From Enterobacter sp. (GTDB lineage: Bacteria; Pseudomonadota; Gammaproteobacteria; Enterobacterales; Enterobacteriaceae): 64,000 bases of DNA. The stretch covers positions 62,001 to 126,000 of the forward strand of contig JALCNW010000003.1 of the NCBI GenBank assembly GCA_022649305.1, in the 5' to 3' direction. Below, piece by piece: positions 15,539 to 27,819 of this stretch (positions are counted from its first letter, which is position 1; each line of letters starts with the position of its first letter). Position numbers and translations under genes: made by a program. The notes below the pieces were generated by a model that worked only from the letters and a program-made list of their open reading frames with translations, was not told the DNA's origin and did no database searches.

Positions 15539-17680
15539 ATGGTTAAGTTCACAACTTCATTCTCTGGGGTAAAAGGGCGTGCGCTCTTTTCTCTGCTGTT
15601 TATTGTGCCGCTGGCGCAGGCGGCAGAAAATACAACGACAAAAGATGGCGAGACGTTAACCGTCATTGCCGATCCCAATGCGAAAGCGGAAGCCACTAAC
15701 GGCTATCAACCGCTGAATACCTCCACCGCCACGCTCACCACTATGCCGATGCTGGATATCCCGCAGGTGGTCAATACGGTCAGTGACAAGGTGCTGGAAG
15801 ATCAACACGCCACCACGCTTGATGAAGCGCTGTATAACGTCAGCAACGTGGTGCAAACCAACACGCTGGGGGGCACGCAGGATGCGTTTGTGCGCCGCGG
15901 CTTTGGCGCAAACCGCGACGGGTCGATCATGACCAACGGCCTGCGCACCGTGCTGCCGCGCAGCTTTAACGCATCGACCGAGCGCGTGGAAGTGCTAAAA
16001 GGTCCGGCGTCGACGCTGTATGGGATCCTCGATCCGGGTGGTCTGATCAACGTCTTGACCAAACGCCCGGAGAAGACATTTGGCGGGTCCATTTCTGCAA
16101 CGTCCACCAGCTTTGGCGGCGGCACCGGGCAACTGGACGTCACCGGCCCGATTGAAGGCACGCGTCTGGCATATCGCCTGACCGGCGAATATCAGAATGA
16201 AGATTACTGGCGCAACTTCGGCAAAGAGCGCAGCACTTTTATTGCACCATCGCTCACCTGGTTCGGCGATGATGCGACCGTTACGGTGCTCTATTCCCAT
16301 CGCGATTATCAGGCGCCTTTCGATCGTGGGACTATCTTCGATCTCACCACCAAACGACCGGTGGACGTGGATCGCAAAACGCGTTTTGACGAGCCGTTTA
16401 ACATTACTGACGGGCAATCCGATCTGGCGCAGCTGAACGCGGAATACCGCCTGAATAGCCAGTGGACCGCTAAATTCGATTACAGCTTTAGTCAGGATAA
16501 ATACTCGGATAATCAGGCCCGCGTAATGGCCTATGATTCGACAACCGGTGATCTGACGCGCCGCGTGGATGCCACGCAGGGATCGACCCAGCGCATGCAC
16601 TCTACCCGCGCGGATCTCCAGGGTAACGTTGATATCGCGGGGTTCTACAATGAGATCCTGACCGGCGTATCGTATGAGAATTACGATCTGCTGCGCACGG
16701 ATATGATCCGCTGTAAGAACGTGAAAGGTTTCAATATCTATAACCCGTCGTATGGCGATCTCAGTAAATGCACCACCGTGTCGGCCGCCGATAGCGACCA
16801 GACGATCAAGCAGGAGAGCTATTCCGCCTATGTCCAGGATGCGCTTTATCTGACGGATAAATGGATCGCAGTCACCGGCATTCGTTATCAGTCTTACACT
16901 CAGTACGCGGGCAAAGGCCGTCCGTTTAACGTCAACACCGACAGTCGCGACGACCAGTGGACGCCTAAAGCGGGCCTGGTTTACAAGCTCACCCCGTCGG
17001 TGTCGCTGTTCGCCAATTATTCGCAAACGTTTATGCCGCAATCGTCCATCGCCAGCTATATCGGCAATCTGCCGCCCGAAACGTCGAATGCCTACGAAGT
17101 GGGTGCAAAGTTTGACGTGTTCGACGGTATTACTGCCAATATTGCGCTATTTGATATTCACAAGCGCAACGTGCTGTACACCGAAAGCGTAGGGGATGAA
17201 ACCGTCGCCAAAACGGCGGGACGCGTACGTTCGCAGGGTGTGGAAGTGGATATAGCCGGTTCGTTAACCGAGAACACCAATATCATTGCCAGCTACGGCT
17301 ACACGGATGCAAAAGTGCTGGAAGATCCGGACTACGCGGGTAAACCTTTACCCAACGTACCGCGCCATACCGGCTCTCTGTTCTTGACCTACAATATTCA
17401 AAATGTGATTGGCGGAAATACGCTGACGCTTGGCGGCGGTGGGCATGGCGTTAGCCGTCGCTCAGCGACCAACGGCGCGGACTATTATCTGCCTGGTTAC
17501 GTTGTCGCGGACGCATTTGCGGCTTATAAAATGAAGTGGCAGTACCCGGTGACGCTACAGGTAAACGTGAAGAATCTGTTTGATAAGACCTACTACACGT
17601 CCTCGATTGGTACCAATAACCTGGGCAACCAGATTGGCGATCCTCGCGAAGTGCAGTTGACGGTGAAGATGGATTTTTGA
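15539..17680 (+). CDS. TonB-dependent ferric-siderophore receptor
   Basis: This 713-residue outer-membrane receptor has a signal peptide ending near AQAAE, a TonB box (ETLTVIA), a plug domain (about 60-165; PQVVNTVSDKVLEDQ, RGFGANRDGSIMTNGLR, VEVLKGPASTLYG) and a 22-strand barrel ending in a terminal phenylalanine (VKMDF). The plug and barrel motifs resemble hydroxamate receptors of the FhuA/FcuA/FoxA group, but the ligand is not certain. It is transcribed divergently from its likely cognate ABC importer. The ribosome site before the ATG is weak. Confidence 0.92.
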   Translation: MVKFTTSFSGVKGRALFSLLFIVPLAQAAENTTTKDGETLTVIADPNAKAEATNGYQPLNTSTATLTTMPMLDIPQVVNTVSDKVLEDQHATTLDEALYNVSNVVQTNTLGGTQDAFVRRGFGANRDGSIMTNGLRTVLPRSFNASTERVEVLKGPASTLYGILDPGGLINVLTKRPEKTFGGSISATSTSFGGGTGQLDVTGPIEGTRLAYRLTGEYQNEDYWRNFGKERSTFIAPSLTWFGDDATVTVLYSHRDYQAPFDRGTIFDLTTKRPVDVDRKTRFDEPFNITDGQSDLAQLNAEYRLNSQWTAKFDYSFSQDKYSDNQARVMAYDSTTGDLTRRVDATQGSTQRMHSTRADLQGNVDIAGFYNEILTGVSYENYDLLRTDMIRCKNVKGFNIYNPSYGDLSKCTTVSAADSDQTIKQESYSAYVQDALYLTDKWIAVTGIRYQSYTQYAGKGRPFNVNTDSRDDQWTPKAGLVYKLTPSVSLFANYSQTFMPQSSIASYIGNLPPETSNAYEVGAKFDVFDGITANIALFDIHKRNVLYTESVGDETVAKTAGRVRSQGVEVDIAGSLTENTNIIASYGYTDAKVLEDPDYAGKPLPNVPRHTGSLFLTYNIQNVIGGNTLTLGGGGHGVSRRSATNGADYYLPGYVVADAFAAYKMKWQYPVTLQVNVKNLFDKTYYTSSIGTNNLGNQIGDPREVQLTVKMDF

Positions 17681-17683
17681 TGT

Positions 17684-17706
17684 AAAAAAGCCCTGCATCG
17701 CAGGGC
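17684..17706 (-). terminator. rho-independent terminator after parE
   Basis: The stem GCCCTGC/GCAGGGC has a three-base loop and, on the minus strand, is followed by six T. It lies directly after the parE stop and within a few bases of the convergent receptor stop. The + strand side has only a poor T run. Confidence 0.85.
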
Positions 17707-17712
17707 GTAAAA

Positions 17713-19608
<1,896 letters not shown>

Positions 19609-19632
19609 TTAACTAGCAATTCGCAGTGATTG

Positions 19633-20214
19633 TCAGTGGCTGTGCAGTCCAAGAAAATCGACAATCTGGGTGAAATGATTCTCAAAGCCCGTGAAAGCAT
19701 GGTTTCCGCCCTCTTCTATAGTTTGGCGGCAAGAAGCGTAATACGCCACTGCCTGGCGGTAATCCAGCACTTCGTCACCCGTCTGTTGCAGCAGCCAGAT
19801 GAGATCTGGCGCGTCCAGCGGGTCTATCTGCATAACTTTGAGGTCGTAAATATGGCGTGACTCTAGCACATATTGTTGTCCGGTGTAGGGGTTCTCGTTT
19901 TGGCCAAGATAGTCTCTCAACAGCTCAAAAGGCCGTACTGCGGGGTTGACGACCACCGCTGGCACCATAAAGCATTGGGAGAGCCAGGTGGCGTAATATC
20001 CGCCCAACGAAGAGCCAACCACGCCAAACAATTTCCCGCCCTGTGCCATGACAATGGATTCCAGCATTTCCGCAGCCTCAGCCGGGTACGGCGGCAATTG
20101 CGGTACGATCATGTCAATGTGCGGATGGTGTTCGTTCAGCCACTGGCGAAACTGTGTCGCTTTTGCAGAACGTGGCGAGCTGTTAAACCCATGGAGATAA
20201 AGAAGCGTAGCCAT
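19633..20214 (-). CDS. yqiA: esterase YqiA
   Basis: YqiA is a small alpha/beta-hydrolase (UPF0227) with esterase activity on short acyl CoA and p-nitrophenyl esters in E. coli. The start was moved to [14 protein letters not shown], which matches the family N-terminus and overlaps the cpdA stop by one base (TGATG). The nucleophile elbow is [12 protein letters not shown], with the acid and histidine in GDEVLD and GGNHAF. The product is 193 residues. It lies 27 bp before parE. Confidence 0.95.
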   Translation of the reverse strand: MATLLYLHGFNSSPRSAKATQFRQWLNEHHPHIDMIVPQLPPYPAEAAEMLESIVMAQGGKLFGVVGSSLGGYYATWLSQCFMVPAVVVNPAVRPFELLRDYLGQNENPYTGQQYVLESRHIYDLKVMQIDPLDAPDLIWLLQQTGDEVLDYRQAVAYYASCRQTIEEGGNHAFTGFENHFTQIVDFLGLHSH

Positions 20215-21041
20215 CAGTATCCTTCTGATGCCGTGTCGGGGCTGAACTGCGCGCCTTCCAGTCGGCAGACTTCTGTAGTCAGTGAACCATCGGCGTGAAG
20301 ATCCAGCCAGCGCCAGCCCGGCGCAATCGTATCTAACGTAAAGTTGGTGCAGTGCGGCTTGAATTGCACACACGTCGAGGGCGTCGCAAGCAGTCGGCGG
20401 CCATTCCAGTCGAGATCTTGCTCCTGGTGAATATGCCCGCAAAGTAAAGTGTTCACTTGCGTAAACCTCATCAGCACGCGATCCAGCGCAGCTGAATTAC
20501 GCAGGCTGTGCTGATCAAGCCAGCTACATCCTGCCGGCAGCGGATGATGATGCAGTAACAGCAAGGTTTGACGTTCAGGTTCGGCGATCAGTTTTCGCTC
20601 CAGCCATTCCAGCTGAAAATCGCTCAACTCGCCGTGTGGGACGCCGAAAACCTGGGTATCTAGCAGTAAAATTTGCCAATGCTCGCCCACCAAAACGCGC
20701 TTGGCCGGGGAGATCCCCGCATCCTGAAGCGCACTGTACATCGCAGGTTGAAAATCATGATTGCCCGGTAACCAGACGCAAGGCACGCTGAAGCTCGCGA
20801 TCCCCTCAGCAAAATGCTGATAGGCCGCGGCGCTTTGATCCTGTGCCAGATCGCCCGTAGCGACAATCAAATCACATTCGCGCTTTTGAGCATGAATGGC
20901 GTCCAGTACAGACTGATAACTCTCCCAGGTGTTCACACCCAGCAGCGTTTCATGTTTTTCGGCAAACAGGTGAGTATCAGTAATTTGCAATATCCTGACT
21001 GGCGCCCCACCAGCAACAGTCAGGTTCAACAGGCTTTCCAA
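20214..21041 (-). CDS. cpdA: 3',5'-cyclic-AMP phosphodiesterase CpdA
   Basis: CpdA hydrolyses cAMP to AMP and so tunes CRP signalling. It is a calcineurin-like metallophosphatase of 275 residues with the metal motifs ITDTHLF (D-x-H), ATGDLAQD (GD), LPGNHD (GNHD), LLHHHP and CGHIHQE. All metal ligands are present. It is in the nudF cluster, 27 bp after yqiB, and translationally linked to yqiA. Confidence 0.97.
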   Translation of the reverse strand: MESLLNLTVAGGAPVRILQITDTHLFAEKHETLLGVNTWESYQSVLDAIHAQKRECDLIVATGDLAQDQSAAAYQHFAEGIASFSVPCVWLPGNHDFQPAMYSALQDAGISPAKRVLVGEHWQILLLDTQVFGVPHGELSDFQLEWLERKLIAEPERQTLLLLHHHPLPAGCSWLDQHSLRNSAALDRVLMRFTQVNTLLCGHIHQEQDLDWNGRRLLATPSTCVQFKPHCTNFTLDTIAPGWRWLDLHADGSLTTEVCRLEGAQFSPDTASEGY

Positions 21042-21067
21042 ATGGTGTCCTTAGGTAGGTTTATGCG

Positions 21068-21490
21068 CTAACAAACCGGAATCGCCATTGCTCCATGTGC
21101 TAAACAATATCTTAGCCAGTCAGCTAAGAACTGGTTAATTTGATGCTTTTCGTCGCGTTGATGCAACTTTTTATTAGGATAATCATACCGTGCTTTGAAG
21201 CGGAAGATCTGCTGACTTGAACACACTTCAGCGACCATCGCATCATGATAAAGCCGAACCGTCATCGACGGTAGGCTCCAGTAACTGATTGTGGGGGCCG
21301 TTTGCTTTATTTCTACCAGGGTTGTGTAACGAGTTGATTCAACAATCGTTAACCGGTACTGCGCGTTACTCACCTGATAGCTTACCGTTTCGCCAGGCGC
21401 ATCTTCACGCGGCAACAGGCGGCGTAACTGCGCGAAGTTGGTTTCGCACAGACGCATCATTTCTGGGAAGTCAGGTGTATAGCGCTTCAT
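21068..21490 (-). CDS. yqiB: DUF1249 protein YqiB
   Basis: This 140-residue conserved protein of the DUF1249 family has unknown biochemical function. The start [16 protein letters not shown] was chosen because its ATG overlaps the nudF stop by four bases and matches the family N-terminus. It has the typical [21 protein letters not shown] segment. It is always found between nudF and cpdA in enterobacteria. Confidence 0.93.
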   Translation of the reverse strand: MKRYTPDFPEMMRLCETNFAQLRRLLPREDAPGETVSYQVSNAQYRLTIVESTRYTTLVEIKQTAPTISYWSLPSMTVRLYHDAMVAEVCSSQQIFRFKARYDYPNKKLHQRDEKHQINQFLADWLRYCLAHGAMAIPVC

Positions 21491-22119
21491 TTTATCCACT
21501 CGTTTCGTAAGTCTTGATAATGCAGCTGGAGCCATTGCAAAGCGATGACAGACGCAGCGTTGTCGATTTTCCCCTCATTTACCCATTGATAAGCCTGCTC
21601 CCGACTTACCACATGAACACGAATATCTTCGTTTTCATCTGCCAGACCGTGAATACCTTCCGCGGTCGTGGCGTCCACTTCGCCCACCAGGATAGACGAA
21701 CGCTCGCTGGTGCCGCCAGGACTTGCCAGATAGCTCAGAACAGGTTTTGTCCGGCCCACGATCAGCCCGGCCTCTTCCTGCGCCTCGCGACGGGCGACAT
21801 CTTCCGGCGTTTCGCCTTCTTCAATCATCCCTGCGACCATCTCCAGCAACCACGGGCTCTCGCTGGTATCCAGCGCCGCAATGCGAACCTGCTCAATCAG
21901 CACAACTTCGTCGCGCACTGGGTCAAAGGGTAGCAAGACTGCAGCGTGACCGCGCTCAAAAATTTCGCGTCGGACCTCACCGCTCATTTCACCGTTAAAC
22001 AGGCGATGCCTAAAACGGTAAAGTTCTAATGAAAAAAAACCGCTATATAACTTTTCTCGTGCAATAATTTCTACATCGTTTTTGGTGAAAGTCACTGGTA
22101 ACTTTTCTGGTTTTTGCAT
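21487..22119 (-). CDS. nudF: ADP-ribose pyrophosphatase NudF
   Basis: NudF cleaves ADP-ribose to AMP and ribose-5-phosphate. The 210-residue protein has a complete Nudix box, [23 protein letters not shown] (G-x5-E-x7-REUxEE). The N-terminus [18 protein letters not shown] matches E. coli. It is the first gene of the minus-strand cluster that runs to parE and is divergent from tolC. Confidence 0.97.
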   Translation of the reverse strand: MQKPEKLPVTFTKNDVEIIAREKLYSGFFSLELYRFRHRLFNGEMSGEVRREIFERGHAAVLLPFDPVRDEVVLIEQVRIAALDTSESPWLLEMVAGMIEEGETPEDVARREAQEEAGLIVGRTKPVLSYLASPGGTSERSSILVGEVDATTAEGIHGLADENEDIRVHVVSREQAYQWVNEGKIDNAASVIALQWLQLHYQDLRNEWIK

Positions 22120-22219
22120 GGCGTTATCCTGGTAACAATCATGATGAAATCATGAATTTCAAGGCTGTTTGGCTGCCGTTTCAAAGGCTGTATGATAGAT
22201 TGGTGCAAATTACCGCCAG

Positions 22220-22238
22220 ATGGCACGTAACGCCAACC
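22220..22238 (+). promoter_or_regulatory. mar/sox/rob box of the tolC promoter
   Basis: ATGGCACGTAACGCCAACC fits the MarA/SoxS/Rob consensus AYnGCACnnWnnRYYAAAY with one mismatch. A TAGAAT -10-like element follows about 22 bp downstream with a weak -35, as expected for an activator-dependent promoter. E. coli tolC has the same box. It links TolC level to the multidrug-resistance and superoxide regulators. Confidence 0.82.
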
Positions 22239-22321
22239 TTTTGGCGTGCAAGATTCTGTTAGAATCGGCAATTATTTTTAATTAGATCAGCGCTAATACT
22301 GCTTCACAACAAGGAATGCAA

Positions 22322-23800
22322 ATGAAGAAATTGCTCCCCATCCTTATCGGCCTGAGCCTGACGGGCTTCAGCGCGATGAGCCAGGCAGAAAACCTGTTGC
22401 AGGTTTATCAGCAAGCACGTCTGGGCAACCCTGAGCTGCGTAAGTCAGCTGCCGACCGTGATGCTGCGTTCGAAAAAATCAACGAAGCACGTAGTCCACT
22501 GCTGCCGCAATTGGGCTTAGGTGCAGATTATACCTACAGCAATGGCTTCCGCGATGCAAACGGTGTGGACTCCAACGCCACCAGCGCATCCCTGCAATTA
22601 ACGCAAACCTTGTTTGATATGTCCAAATGGCGTGCGCTGAGTCTGCAGGAAAAAAGCGCCGGTATTCAGGACGTCACCTATCAGACCGACCAGCAAACGT
22701 TGATTCTGAACACCGCTACGGCCTATTTTAATGTGTTGAGCGCGATCGATTCGCTCTCCTACACCGAAGCGCAGAAACAAGCGATTTACCGTCAGTTAGA
22801 TCAAACCACCCAGCGCTTCAACGTGGGTCTGGTGGCGATCACCGACGTGCAGAATGCCCGCTCACAATACGACAGCGTGTTGGCGAACGAAGTCACTGCC
22901 CGTAACAACCTTGATAACGCACTCGAATCTCTGCGTCAGGTGACCGGTAATTACTACCCTGAACTGGCTTCACTGAACGTTGACAGCTTCAAAACGGATA
23001 AACCTCAGGCGGTGAATGCGCTGCTGAAAGAAGCTGAAAACCGTAACCTGGCGCTGTTACAGGCACGTCTGAGCCAGGATCTGGCTCGCGAGCAAATCCG
23101 CCAGGCGCAGGATGGTCACTTACCGACTATCGGTTTAACCGCTTCCACCGGCGTATCTGACACCAGCTACAGTGGTTCCAAAACCAATACCTCGCAGTAC
23201 GATGATAGCAACATGGGTCAGAATAAGGTCGGACTGTCCTTCTCCATGCCGCTGTATCAGGGTGGGATGGTGAACTCACAGGTTAAACAAGCACAGTACA
23301 ACTTTGTTGGCGCAAGCGAGCAGCTGGAAACAGCGCATCGTAACGTCGTTCAAACCGTACGTTCTTCCTTTAACAACGTGAATGCCTCTATCAGCGGCAT
23401 CAACGCTTACAAACAGGCCGTTGTGTCTGCGCAGAGCTCATTGGATGCAATGGAAGCGGGCTATTCAGTGGGTACCCGTACGATTGTTGACGTGTTGGAT
23501 GCAACGACCACGCTGTACAACGCGAAACAGCAGCTCTCCAGCGCGCGTTACCAGTACCTGATTAACCAGCTGAATATCAAGCAAGCTCTGGGTACGCTCA
23601 ACGAGCAGGATCTGCAGATGCTGAACAGCACGCTTGGCAAACCTATCTCTACGACGCCAGAAAACGTCGCGCCGGAAAACCCGCAGCAGGTTGCCGCCGT
23701 TGATAACTTCGACGGTAACAACAGCGCGCCTGCCGCACAGCCAGCGACCGCGCGTACCGCCGCGCCTGCCAGCTCCGGTAACAATCCGTTCCGTAATTAA
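22322..23800 (+). CDS. tolC: outer-membrane efflux channel TolC
   Basis: TolC is the trimeric outer-membrane channel for AcrAB-type pumps, type I secretion and some bacteriocins. The start was moved six bases into the ORF-track entry: [13 protein letters not shown] follows AAGGA at proper spacing, and the earlier ATG is too close to it. A signal peptide ends at MSQAEN. The two OEP repeats each contain a beta-strand pair and long coiled-coil helices; the periplasmic-tip motif [17 protein letters not shown] and its repeat [18 protein letters not shown] are intact. The protein is 492 residues. The C-terminal tail is Ala/Pro-rich and variable, as in other enterobacteria. Confidence 0.98.
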   Translation: MKKLLPILIGLSLTGFSAMSQAENLLQVYQQARLGNPELRKSAADRDAAFEKINEARSPLLPQLGLGADYTYSNGFRDANGVDSNATSASLQLTQTLFDMSKWRALSLQEKSAGIQDVTYQTDQQTLILNTATAYFNVLSAIDSLSYTEAQKQAIYRQLDQTTQRFNVGLVAITDVQNARSQYDSVLANEVTARNNLDNALESLRQVTGNYYPELASLNVDSFKTDKPQAVNALLKEAENRNLALLQARLSQDLAREQIRQAQDGHLPTIGLTASTGVSDTSYSGSKTNTSQYDDSNMGQNKVGLSFSMPLYQGGMVNSQVKQAQYNFVGASEQLETAHRNVVQTVRSSFNNVNASISGINAYKQAVVSAQSSLDAMEAGYSVGTRTIVDVLDATTTLYNAKQQLSSARYQYLINQLNIKQALGTLNEQDLQMLNSTLGKPISTTPENVAPENPQQVAAVDNFDGNNSAPAAQPATARTAAPASSGNNPFRN

Positions 23801-23803
23801 GTC

Positions 23804-23870
23804 TTGCCCGATGGCACTTCGCTGACCGGGCCTACGATCGTGTAGGCCCGGTCAGCGCATCGCCACGCGG
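23804..23870. repeat. REP-type palindrome after tolC
   Basis: A perfect 16-bp inverted repeat (CGCTGACCGGGCCTAC and its complement) with a six-base centre is set in a longer REP-like context (GCCCGATGG at the left, GCATCGCCACG at the right). It probably stabilises or ends the tolC message. It contains no gene. Confidence 0.75.
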
Positions 23871-24003
23871 CGCAAAGTCACATTCGAACGTAAGCCAACG
23901 TAAAGATCCCCCTGACTCCCCCTCTGCGCTTCATTTTCGACCACTCATCCTCTATCCTAAGCCTTATTTCCTACGTTCTACCACTGGGTCCTGGAAGACA
24001 AAA

Positions 24004-24669
24004 ATGAAACGGACAAAAACGATAAATCACGCTTCGTTCCGCAAAAGCTGGAACGCACGTCACCTCACCCCTGTCGCACTGGCGATCACCGCGGTATTTA
24101 TGCTGGCGGGCTGTGAGCAATCCGACGAAACGGTCTCGATGTACCAAAATGCCGATGACTGCTCGACGGCAACCGGCAAGAGCGCGGAATGTACTACGGC
24201 TTACAACAATGCGTTGAAAGAAGCTGAACGTACCGCGCCAAAATATGCATCTCGTGAAGACTGTATCGCTGAATTCGGTGAAGGCCAGTGCCAGCAGGCA
24301 CCAGCCCAGGCGGGCATGGCACCGGAAAACCAGGCGCAAACGCAATCCAGCGGCAGCTTCTGGATGCCGTTGATGGCAGGCTACATGATGGGCCGAATGA
24401 TGAGCGGCGGCGCGGGCTTCCAGCAGCAACCGCTGTTCAGCTCGAAAAACCCGTCAAGTCCAGCCTACGGCAAATACACCGATGCAGGTGGTAAAAACTA
24501 CGGTGCGGCACAGCCAGGCCGCAGCATGACGGTTCCGAAAACCGCGATGGCGCCAAAACCGGCGACCACCAGCACGGTCACCCGTGGCGGCTTTGGCGAA
24601 TCTGTTGCCAAACAATCCACCATGCAGCGTAGCGCGACGGGTTCTTCAACACGCTCAATGGGCGGCTGA
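24004..24669 (+). CDS. ygiB: DUF1190 lipoprotein YgiB
   Basis: This 221-residue conserved protein has a lipobox LAGC at residues 34-37 (MLAGCEQSD), so it is probably a lipoprotein, with a basic N-terminal extension of about 20 residues before the hydrophobic segment. The middle has the DUF1190 cysteines ([29 protein letters not shown]) and the C-terminus is Gly/Ser-rich. It is followed after two bases by ygiC; the pair is conserved and the function is not established, although a link to the TolC region is suggested by gene order. Confidence 0.93.
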   Translation: MKRTKTINHASFRKSWNARHLTPVALAITAVFMLAGCEQSDETVSMYQNADDCSTATGKSAECTTAYNNALKEAERTAPKYASREDCIAEFGEGQCQQAPAQAGMAPENQAQTQSSGSFWMPLMAGYMMGRMMSGGAGFQQQPLFSSKNPSSPAYGKYTDAGGKNYGAAQPGRSMTVPKTAMAPKPATTSTVTRGGFGESVAKQSTMQRSATGSSTRSMGG

Positions 24670-24671
24670 TA

Positions 24672-25832
24672 ATGGAACGAGTCAGTATTGTTGAGCGCCC
24701 GGACTGGCGCGAAAAAGCCACCGAATACGGTTTTAACTTCCACACCATGTACGGCGAACCGTACTGGTGTGAAGATGCCTACTACAAGCTCACGCTCGCT
24801 CAGGTGGATAAGCTTGAAGAGGTGACTGCCGAACTACATCAGATGTGCCTGAAGGTGGTGGAAAAGGTGGTCGCCAGCGACGAGCTGATGACCAAATTCC
24901 GCATCCCGAAGCATACCTGGGGTTTTGTGCGTCACGCATGGCAAACCCAACAGCCTTCATTATATTCACGCCTCGATCTGGCGTGGGATGGCGTGGGCGA
25001 TCCTAAGATGCTGGAAAATAATGCCGATACGCCAACCTCGCTGTATGAAGCGGCATTCTTCCAGTACATCTGGCTTGAAGATCAGGTCGCGGCGGGCAAC
25101 TTGCCTGAAGGCAGTGACCAGTTCAATAGCCTGCAAGAAAAGCTGATCGAACGTTTTGCCGAGCTGCGCGAACAGCATGGTTTTAATCTGCTGCATCTTG
25201 CCTGCTGCCGTGACACCGTCGAAGATCGTGGAACGGTTCAGTATTTACAGGACTGCGCCGCTGAAGCAGAAGTCGCGACTGAATTTTTGTATATCGAAGA
25301 TATCGGTTTAGGCGAACGCGGCCAGTTTACGGATACGCAAGACCAGGTCATCAGTAACCTGTTCAAGCTTTATCCGTGGGAATACATGCTGCGCGAAGTG
25401 TTTTCGACCAAGCTGGAAGATGCTGGCGTTCGCTGGCTGGAGCCTGCCTGGAAGAGCATTATCTCTAACAAAGCGCTACTGCCGATGCTGTGGGAAATGT
25501 TCCCGAACCATCCAAACCTGCTGGCGGCTTATTTCGCAGAAGACGATTATCCCCCCATGGATAAATACGTCGTGAAGCCGATTTTCTCCCGTGAAGGCGC
25601 TAACGTTTCAATCATTGAAAACGGTAAAACGCTGGAAGCAGCGGAAGGTCCTTACGGCGAAGAAGGCATGATCGTTCAGGAATTTTACCCGCTGCCGAAA
25701 TTTGGCGACAGCTATGTGCTGATCGGAAGTTGGCTCATTAACGATCAGCCTGCAGGGATCGGTATTCGCGAAGATCGCGCGCTGATCACGCAGGATCTGT
25801 CCCGCTTCTACCCGCATATTTTTGTTGAGTAA
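24672..25832 (+). CDS. ygiC: glutathionylspermidine synthase-like ATP-grasp protein YgiC
   Basis: This 386-residue protein resembles the synthetase half of glutathionylspermidine synthetase (Gsp). Motifs include [47 protein letters not shown]-type segment [19 protein letters not shown], and the ATP-grasp core [13 protein letters not shown]. It lacks the amidase half. The E. coli protein has no demonstrated peptide-spermidine ligase activity, so the substrate is open. It is in an operon with ygiB. Confidence 0.93.
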   Translation: MERVSIVERPDWREKATEYGFNFHTMYGEPYWCEDAYYKLTLAQVDKLEEVTAELHQMCLKVVEKVVASDELMTKFRIPKHTWGFVRHAWQTQQPSLYSRLDLAWDGVGDPKMLENNADTPTSLYEAAFFQYIWLEDQVAAGNLPEGSDQFNSLQEKLIERFAELREQHGFNLLHLACCRDTVEDRGTVQYLQDCAAEAEVATEFLYIEDIGLGERGQFTDTQDQVISNLFKLYPWEYMLREVFSTKLEDAGVRWLEPAWKSIISNKALLPMLWEMFPNHPNLLAAYFAEDDYPPMDKYVVKPIFSREGANVSIIENGKTLEAAEGPYGEEGMIVQEFYPLPKFGDSYVLIGSWLINDQPAGIGIREDRALITQDLSRFYPHIFVE

Positions 25833-25840
25833 TGCGTTGA

Positions 25841-25863
25841 TTCCTCTCCCATCGGGAGAGGAA
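25841..25863. repeat. TTCCTCTCCC palindrome between ygiC and ygiD
   Basis: A 10-bp perfect stem TTCCTCTCCC/GGGAGAGGAA with ATC loop fills the gap between the convergent genes. It resembles a trimmed copy of the CCTCTCCCC repeats seen near ygiN and ureG and may serve as a terminator, though U runs are short. Confidence 0.6.
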
Positions 25864-25865
25864 TT

Positions 25866-26654
25866 CTAACCCACCTGCACCGATAACATACTCAAGCTGC
25901 CCATCTCAATGCCGTCTACCGGGATTGTCACCGGCTCATCACCATTCCATGCTCCCAGCACGTACAGCAGCGGCAGGAAGTGTTCCGGTGTCGGGTTAGA
26001 AAGTGAACCGCCCTCGTGATCCAGATAGTTCACCAGCGGGTGCTGCTCGGCAGGCCCCCGCCAGGTTAAATTATCCTTCACGAAATCGTTAAAAGACGTC
26101 GCCCAAGGATAAGCCGTGTTTTCGCCATGCCAGCGGGCCGTGCGCAGGTTATGCACCACGTTACCGCTCGCGACCAGCATGATGCCTTCATCGCGTAATT
26201 TTGCCAGCTTGCGGCCCATTTCAAGATGCCATGCCGCCGGTTTGGTGCTGTCGATACTCAGTTGTACCATCGGAATATCGGCATCCGGGTACATTTTTAT
26301 CAGCACGCCCCATGAGCCGTGGTCAAATCCCCAGGCTTCTTTATCCAGCGTGACCGGTACGGGTGAAAGAAGATCAACTAACTGTTGTGCCAGCGCCGGT
26401 GAGCCTGGTGCAGGGTAATGGGTGTCATACAGCGCCTGCGGAAAACCGCCAAAATCATGAATGGTTTTTGGGGCTTCCATTGCCGTCACGCCAGTGCCAC
26501 GCGTAAACCAGTGTGCAGACACCACCACGATCGCCTTCGGACGTGGTAACGTCTCGCCCAAATGACGCCAGGCACGCGTATAGACGTTATCTTCCAGAAC
26601 GTTCATCGGGCTACCGTGGCCCAAAAACAGTGCTGGCATACGAGAAGAAGTCAT
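25866..26654 (-). CDS. ygiD: 4,5-DOPA-extradiol-dioxygenase YgiD
   Basis: This 262-residue LigB-type dioxygenase family protein has the metal-binding histidines in LFLGHGSPM (H13), VVVSAHWF and ASGNVVHNL. E. coli YgiD opens the ring of L-DOPA. It has GFDHGSWGVLIKMYPDADIP, a conserved substrate-side segment. E. coli has a slightly longer N-terminus; no such extension is supported here. It is convergent with ygiC and divergent from zupT. Confidence 0.94.
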   Translation of the reverse strand: MTSSRMPALFLGHGSPMNVLEDNVYTRAWRHLGETLPRPKAIVVVSAHWFTRGTGVTAMEAPKTIHDFGGFPQALYDTHYPAPGSPALAQQLVDLLSPVPVTLDKEAWGFDHGSWGVLIKMYPDADIPMVQLSIDSTKPAAWHLEMGRKLAKLRDEGIMLVASGNVVHNLRTARWHGENTAYPWATSFNDFVKDNLTWRGPAEQHPLVNYLDHEGGSLSNPTPEHFLPLLYVLGAWNGDEPVTIPVDGIEMGSLSMLSVQVG

Positions 26655-26785
26655 GATGATATCCTTACAGAAAGTGTCAATTTGATGGTTCTACATTACG
26701 CGCAATCTTTCTAAGATGAACCCAGATAACGATGAAGATCATCATCAGGAAATTTGAATATAGTGGTAAGCATAAGGAGCAGTAA

Positions 26786-27559
26786 ATGTCAGTCCCTTTG
26801 ATTCTGACCCTACTTGCAGGTGCCGCGACGTTTATCGGGGCATTTCTCGGCGTGCTGGGTAAGAAGCCGTCTAATCGCGTGTTGGCCTTTTCTCTTGGTT
26901 TTGCAGCAGGGATCATGCTGCTCATTTCGTTGATGGAAATGCTGCCCGCCGCACTGGGTACGAAAGGAATGCCGCCCGTCCTTGGCTACGGTATGTTTGT
27001 GTTCGGGTTACTGGGATACTTCGCCCTCGACCGCATGCTACCCCATGCGCATCCGCAAGATTTGATGCAAAGTCAGTCCACGCCGTTACCGCACAATATT
27101 AAGCGCACCGCTATTTTGTTGACGCTGGGCATCAGCTTGCATAACTTTCCGGAAGGGGTTGCTACCTATGTGACTGCCAGCAATAACCTGGAGATGGGTT
27201 TTGGCATCGCGCTGGCCGTGGCATTACACAATATTCCTGAAGGACTTGCCGTCGCCGGGCCGGTTTATGCCGCGACGGGCTCGAAACGCACCGCTGTTTT
27301 CTGGGCGGGAGTATCAGGATTGGCTGAAATCCTCGGTGGTGTACTGGCCTGGCTAATACTGGGAAGCTTAATCTCCCCTATCGTTATGGCGGCCATTATG
27401 GCGGCGGTAGCGGGCATTATGGTGGCATTGTCGGTTGATGAACTCATGCCTCTGGCAAAAGAGATCGACCCCAATAACAACCCTAGCTACGGTGTGCTGT
27501 GTGGAATGTCGGTCATGGGCTTTAGCCTGGTGTTGTTGCAAGCCGCGGGAATTGGCTGA
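26786..27559 (+). CDS. zupT: zinc/divalent metal transporter ZupT (ZIP family)
   Basis: ZupT imports Zn2+ and also Fe2+, Mn2+ and Co2+ across the inner membrane. The 257-residue protein has eight TM segments and the ZIP signatures [15 protein letters not shown] and [14 protein letters not shown], in which the His and Glu bind metal. The start has AAGGAGC eight bases upstream. A short His-containing loop (MLPHAHPQD) lies between TM3 and TM4. Confidence 0.97.
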   Translation: MSVPLILTLLAGAATFIGAFLGVLGKKPSNRVLAFSLGFAAGIMLLISLMEMLPAALGTKGMPPVLGYGMFVFGLLGYFALDRMLPHAHPQDLMQSQSTPLPHNIKRTAILLTLGISLHNFPEGVATYVTASNNLEMGFGIALAVALHNIPEGLAVAGPVYAATGSKRTAVFWAGVSGLAEILGGVLAWLILGSLISPIVMAAIMAAVAGIMVALSVDELMPLAKEIDPNNNPSYGVLCGMSVMGFSLVLLQAAGIG

Positions 27560-27687
27560 TCGTCTTGTGGCATCTTTACCCCTGCGAAGGTGTCACATTC
27601 CCTCGGAATTTTACTTACCTCACTTATTATTAACACTGCAATTTTATTCAGTTTACTCTGGAGTAAAATAAAGCATTAGTTATTATC

Positions 27688-27786
27688 ATGTTACCCATAA
27701 TAATTTTTCTATATAAAATTGAGGGAAAAGGGATTCAGTCCGGTCCTTTTGAAACCATTGTACTGTTTAAGATTAACTATCACTAA
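27688..27786 (+). CDS. possible 32-residue small protein
   Basis: An ATG-started ORF begins MLPIIIFLYKIEGKG and stops four bases before a strong bidirectional hairpin. Its first eight residues are hydrophobic, and the rest has charged and beta-like character. The region is A+T-rich and lies between zupT and ribB. There is no good ribosome site directly before the ATG (GGAG is about 25 bases away). It could be a small protein, part of a small RNA ending at the hairpin, or chance. Confidence 0.25.
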   Translation: MLPIIIFLYKIEGKGIQSGPFETIVLFKINYH

Positions 27787-27790
27787 AAAC

Positions 27791-27819
27791 AAAAAAACCG
27801 GGAATTTCCCGGTTTTTTT
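27791..27819 (-). terminator. terminator after ribB (bidirectional)
   Basis: A CCGGGA/TCCCGG stem with three-base loop is flanked by A7 and T7. It lies 20 bp after the ribB stop and would also end plus-strand transcription coming from the zupT side. Confidence 0.88.

Noticed and set aside
15995-17041. 348-residue minus-strand ORF opposite the TonB receptor
   Set aside because: Open only because of high-G+C codon bias on the opposite strand; no domain, no ribosome site, and the receptor frame is certain.
20215-20442. N-terminal extension of YqiA in the ORF track
   Set aside because: It overlaps cpdA coding sequence, and the family begins at [10 protein letters not shown].
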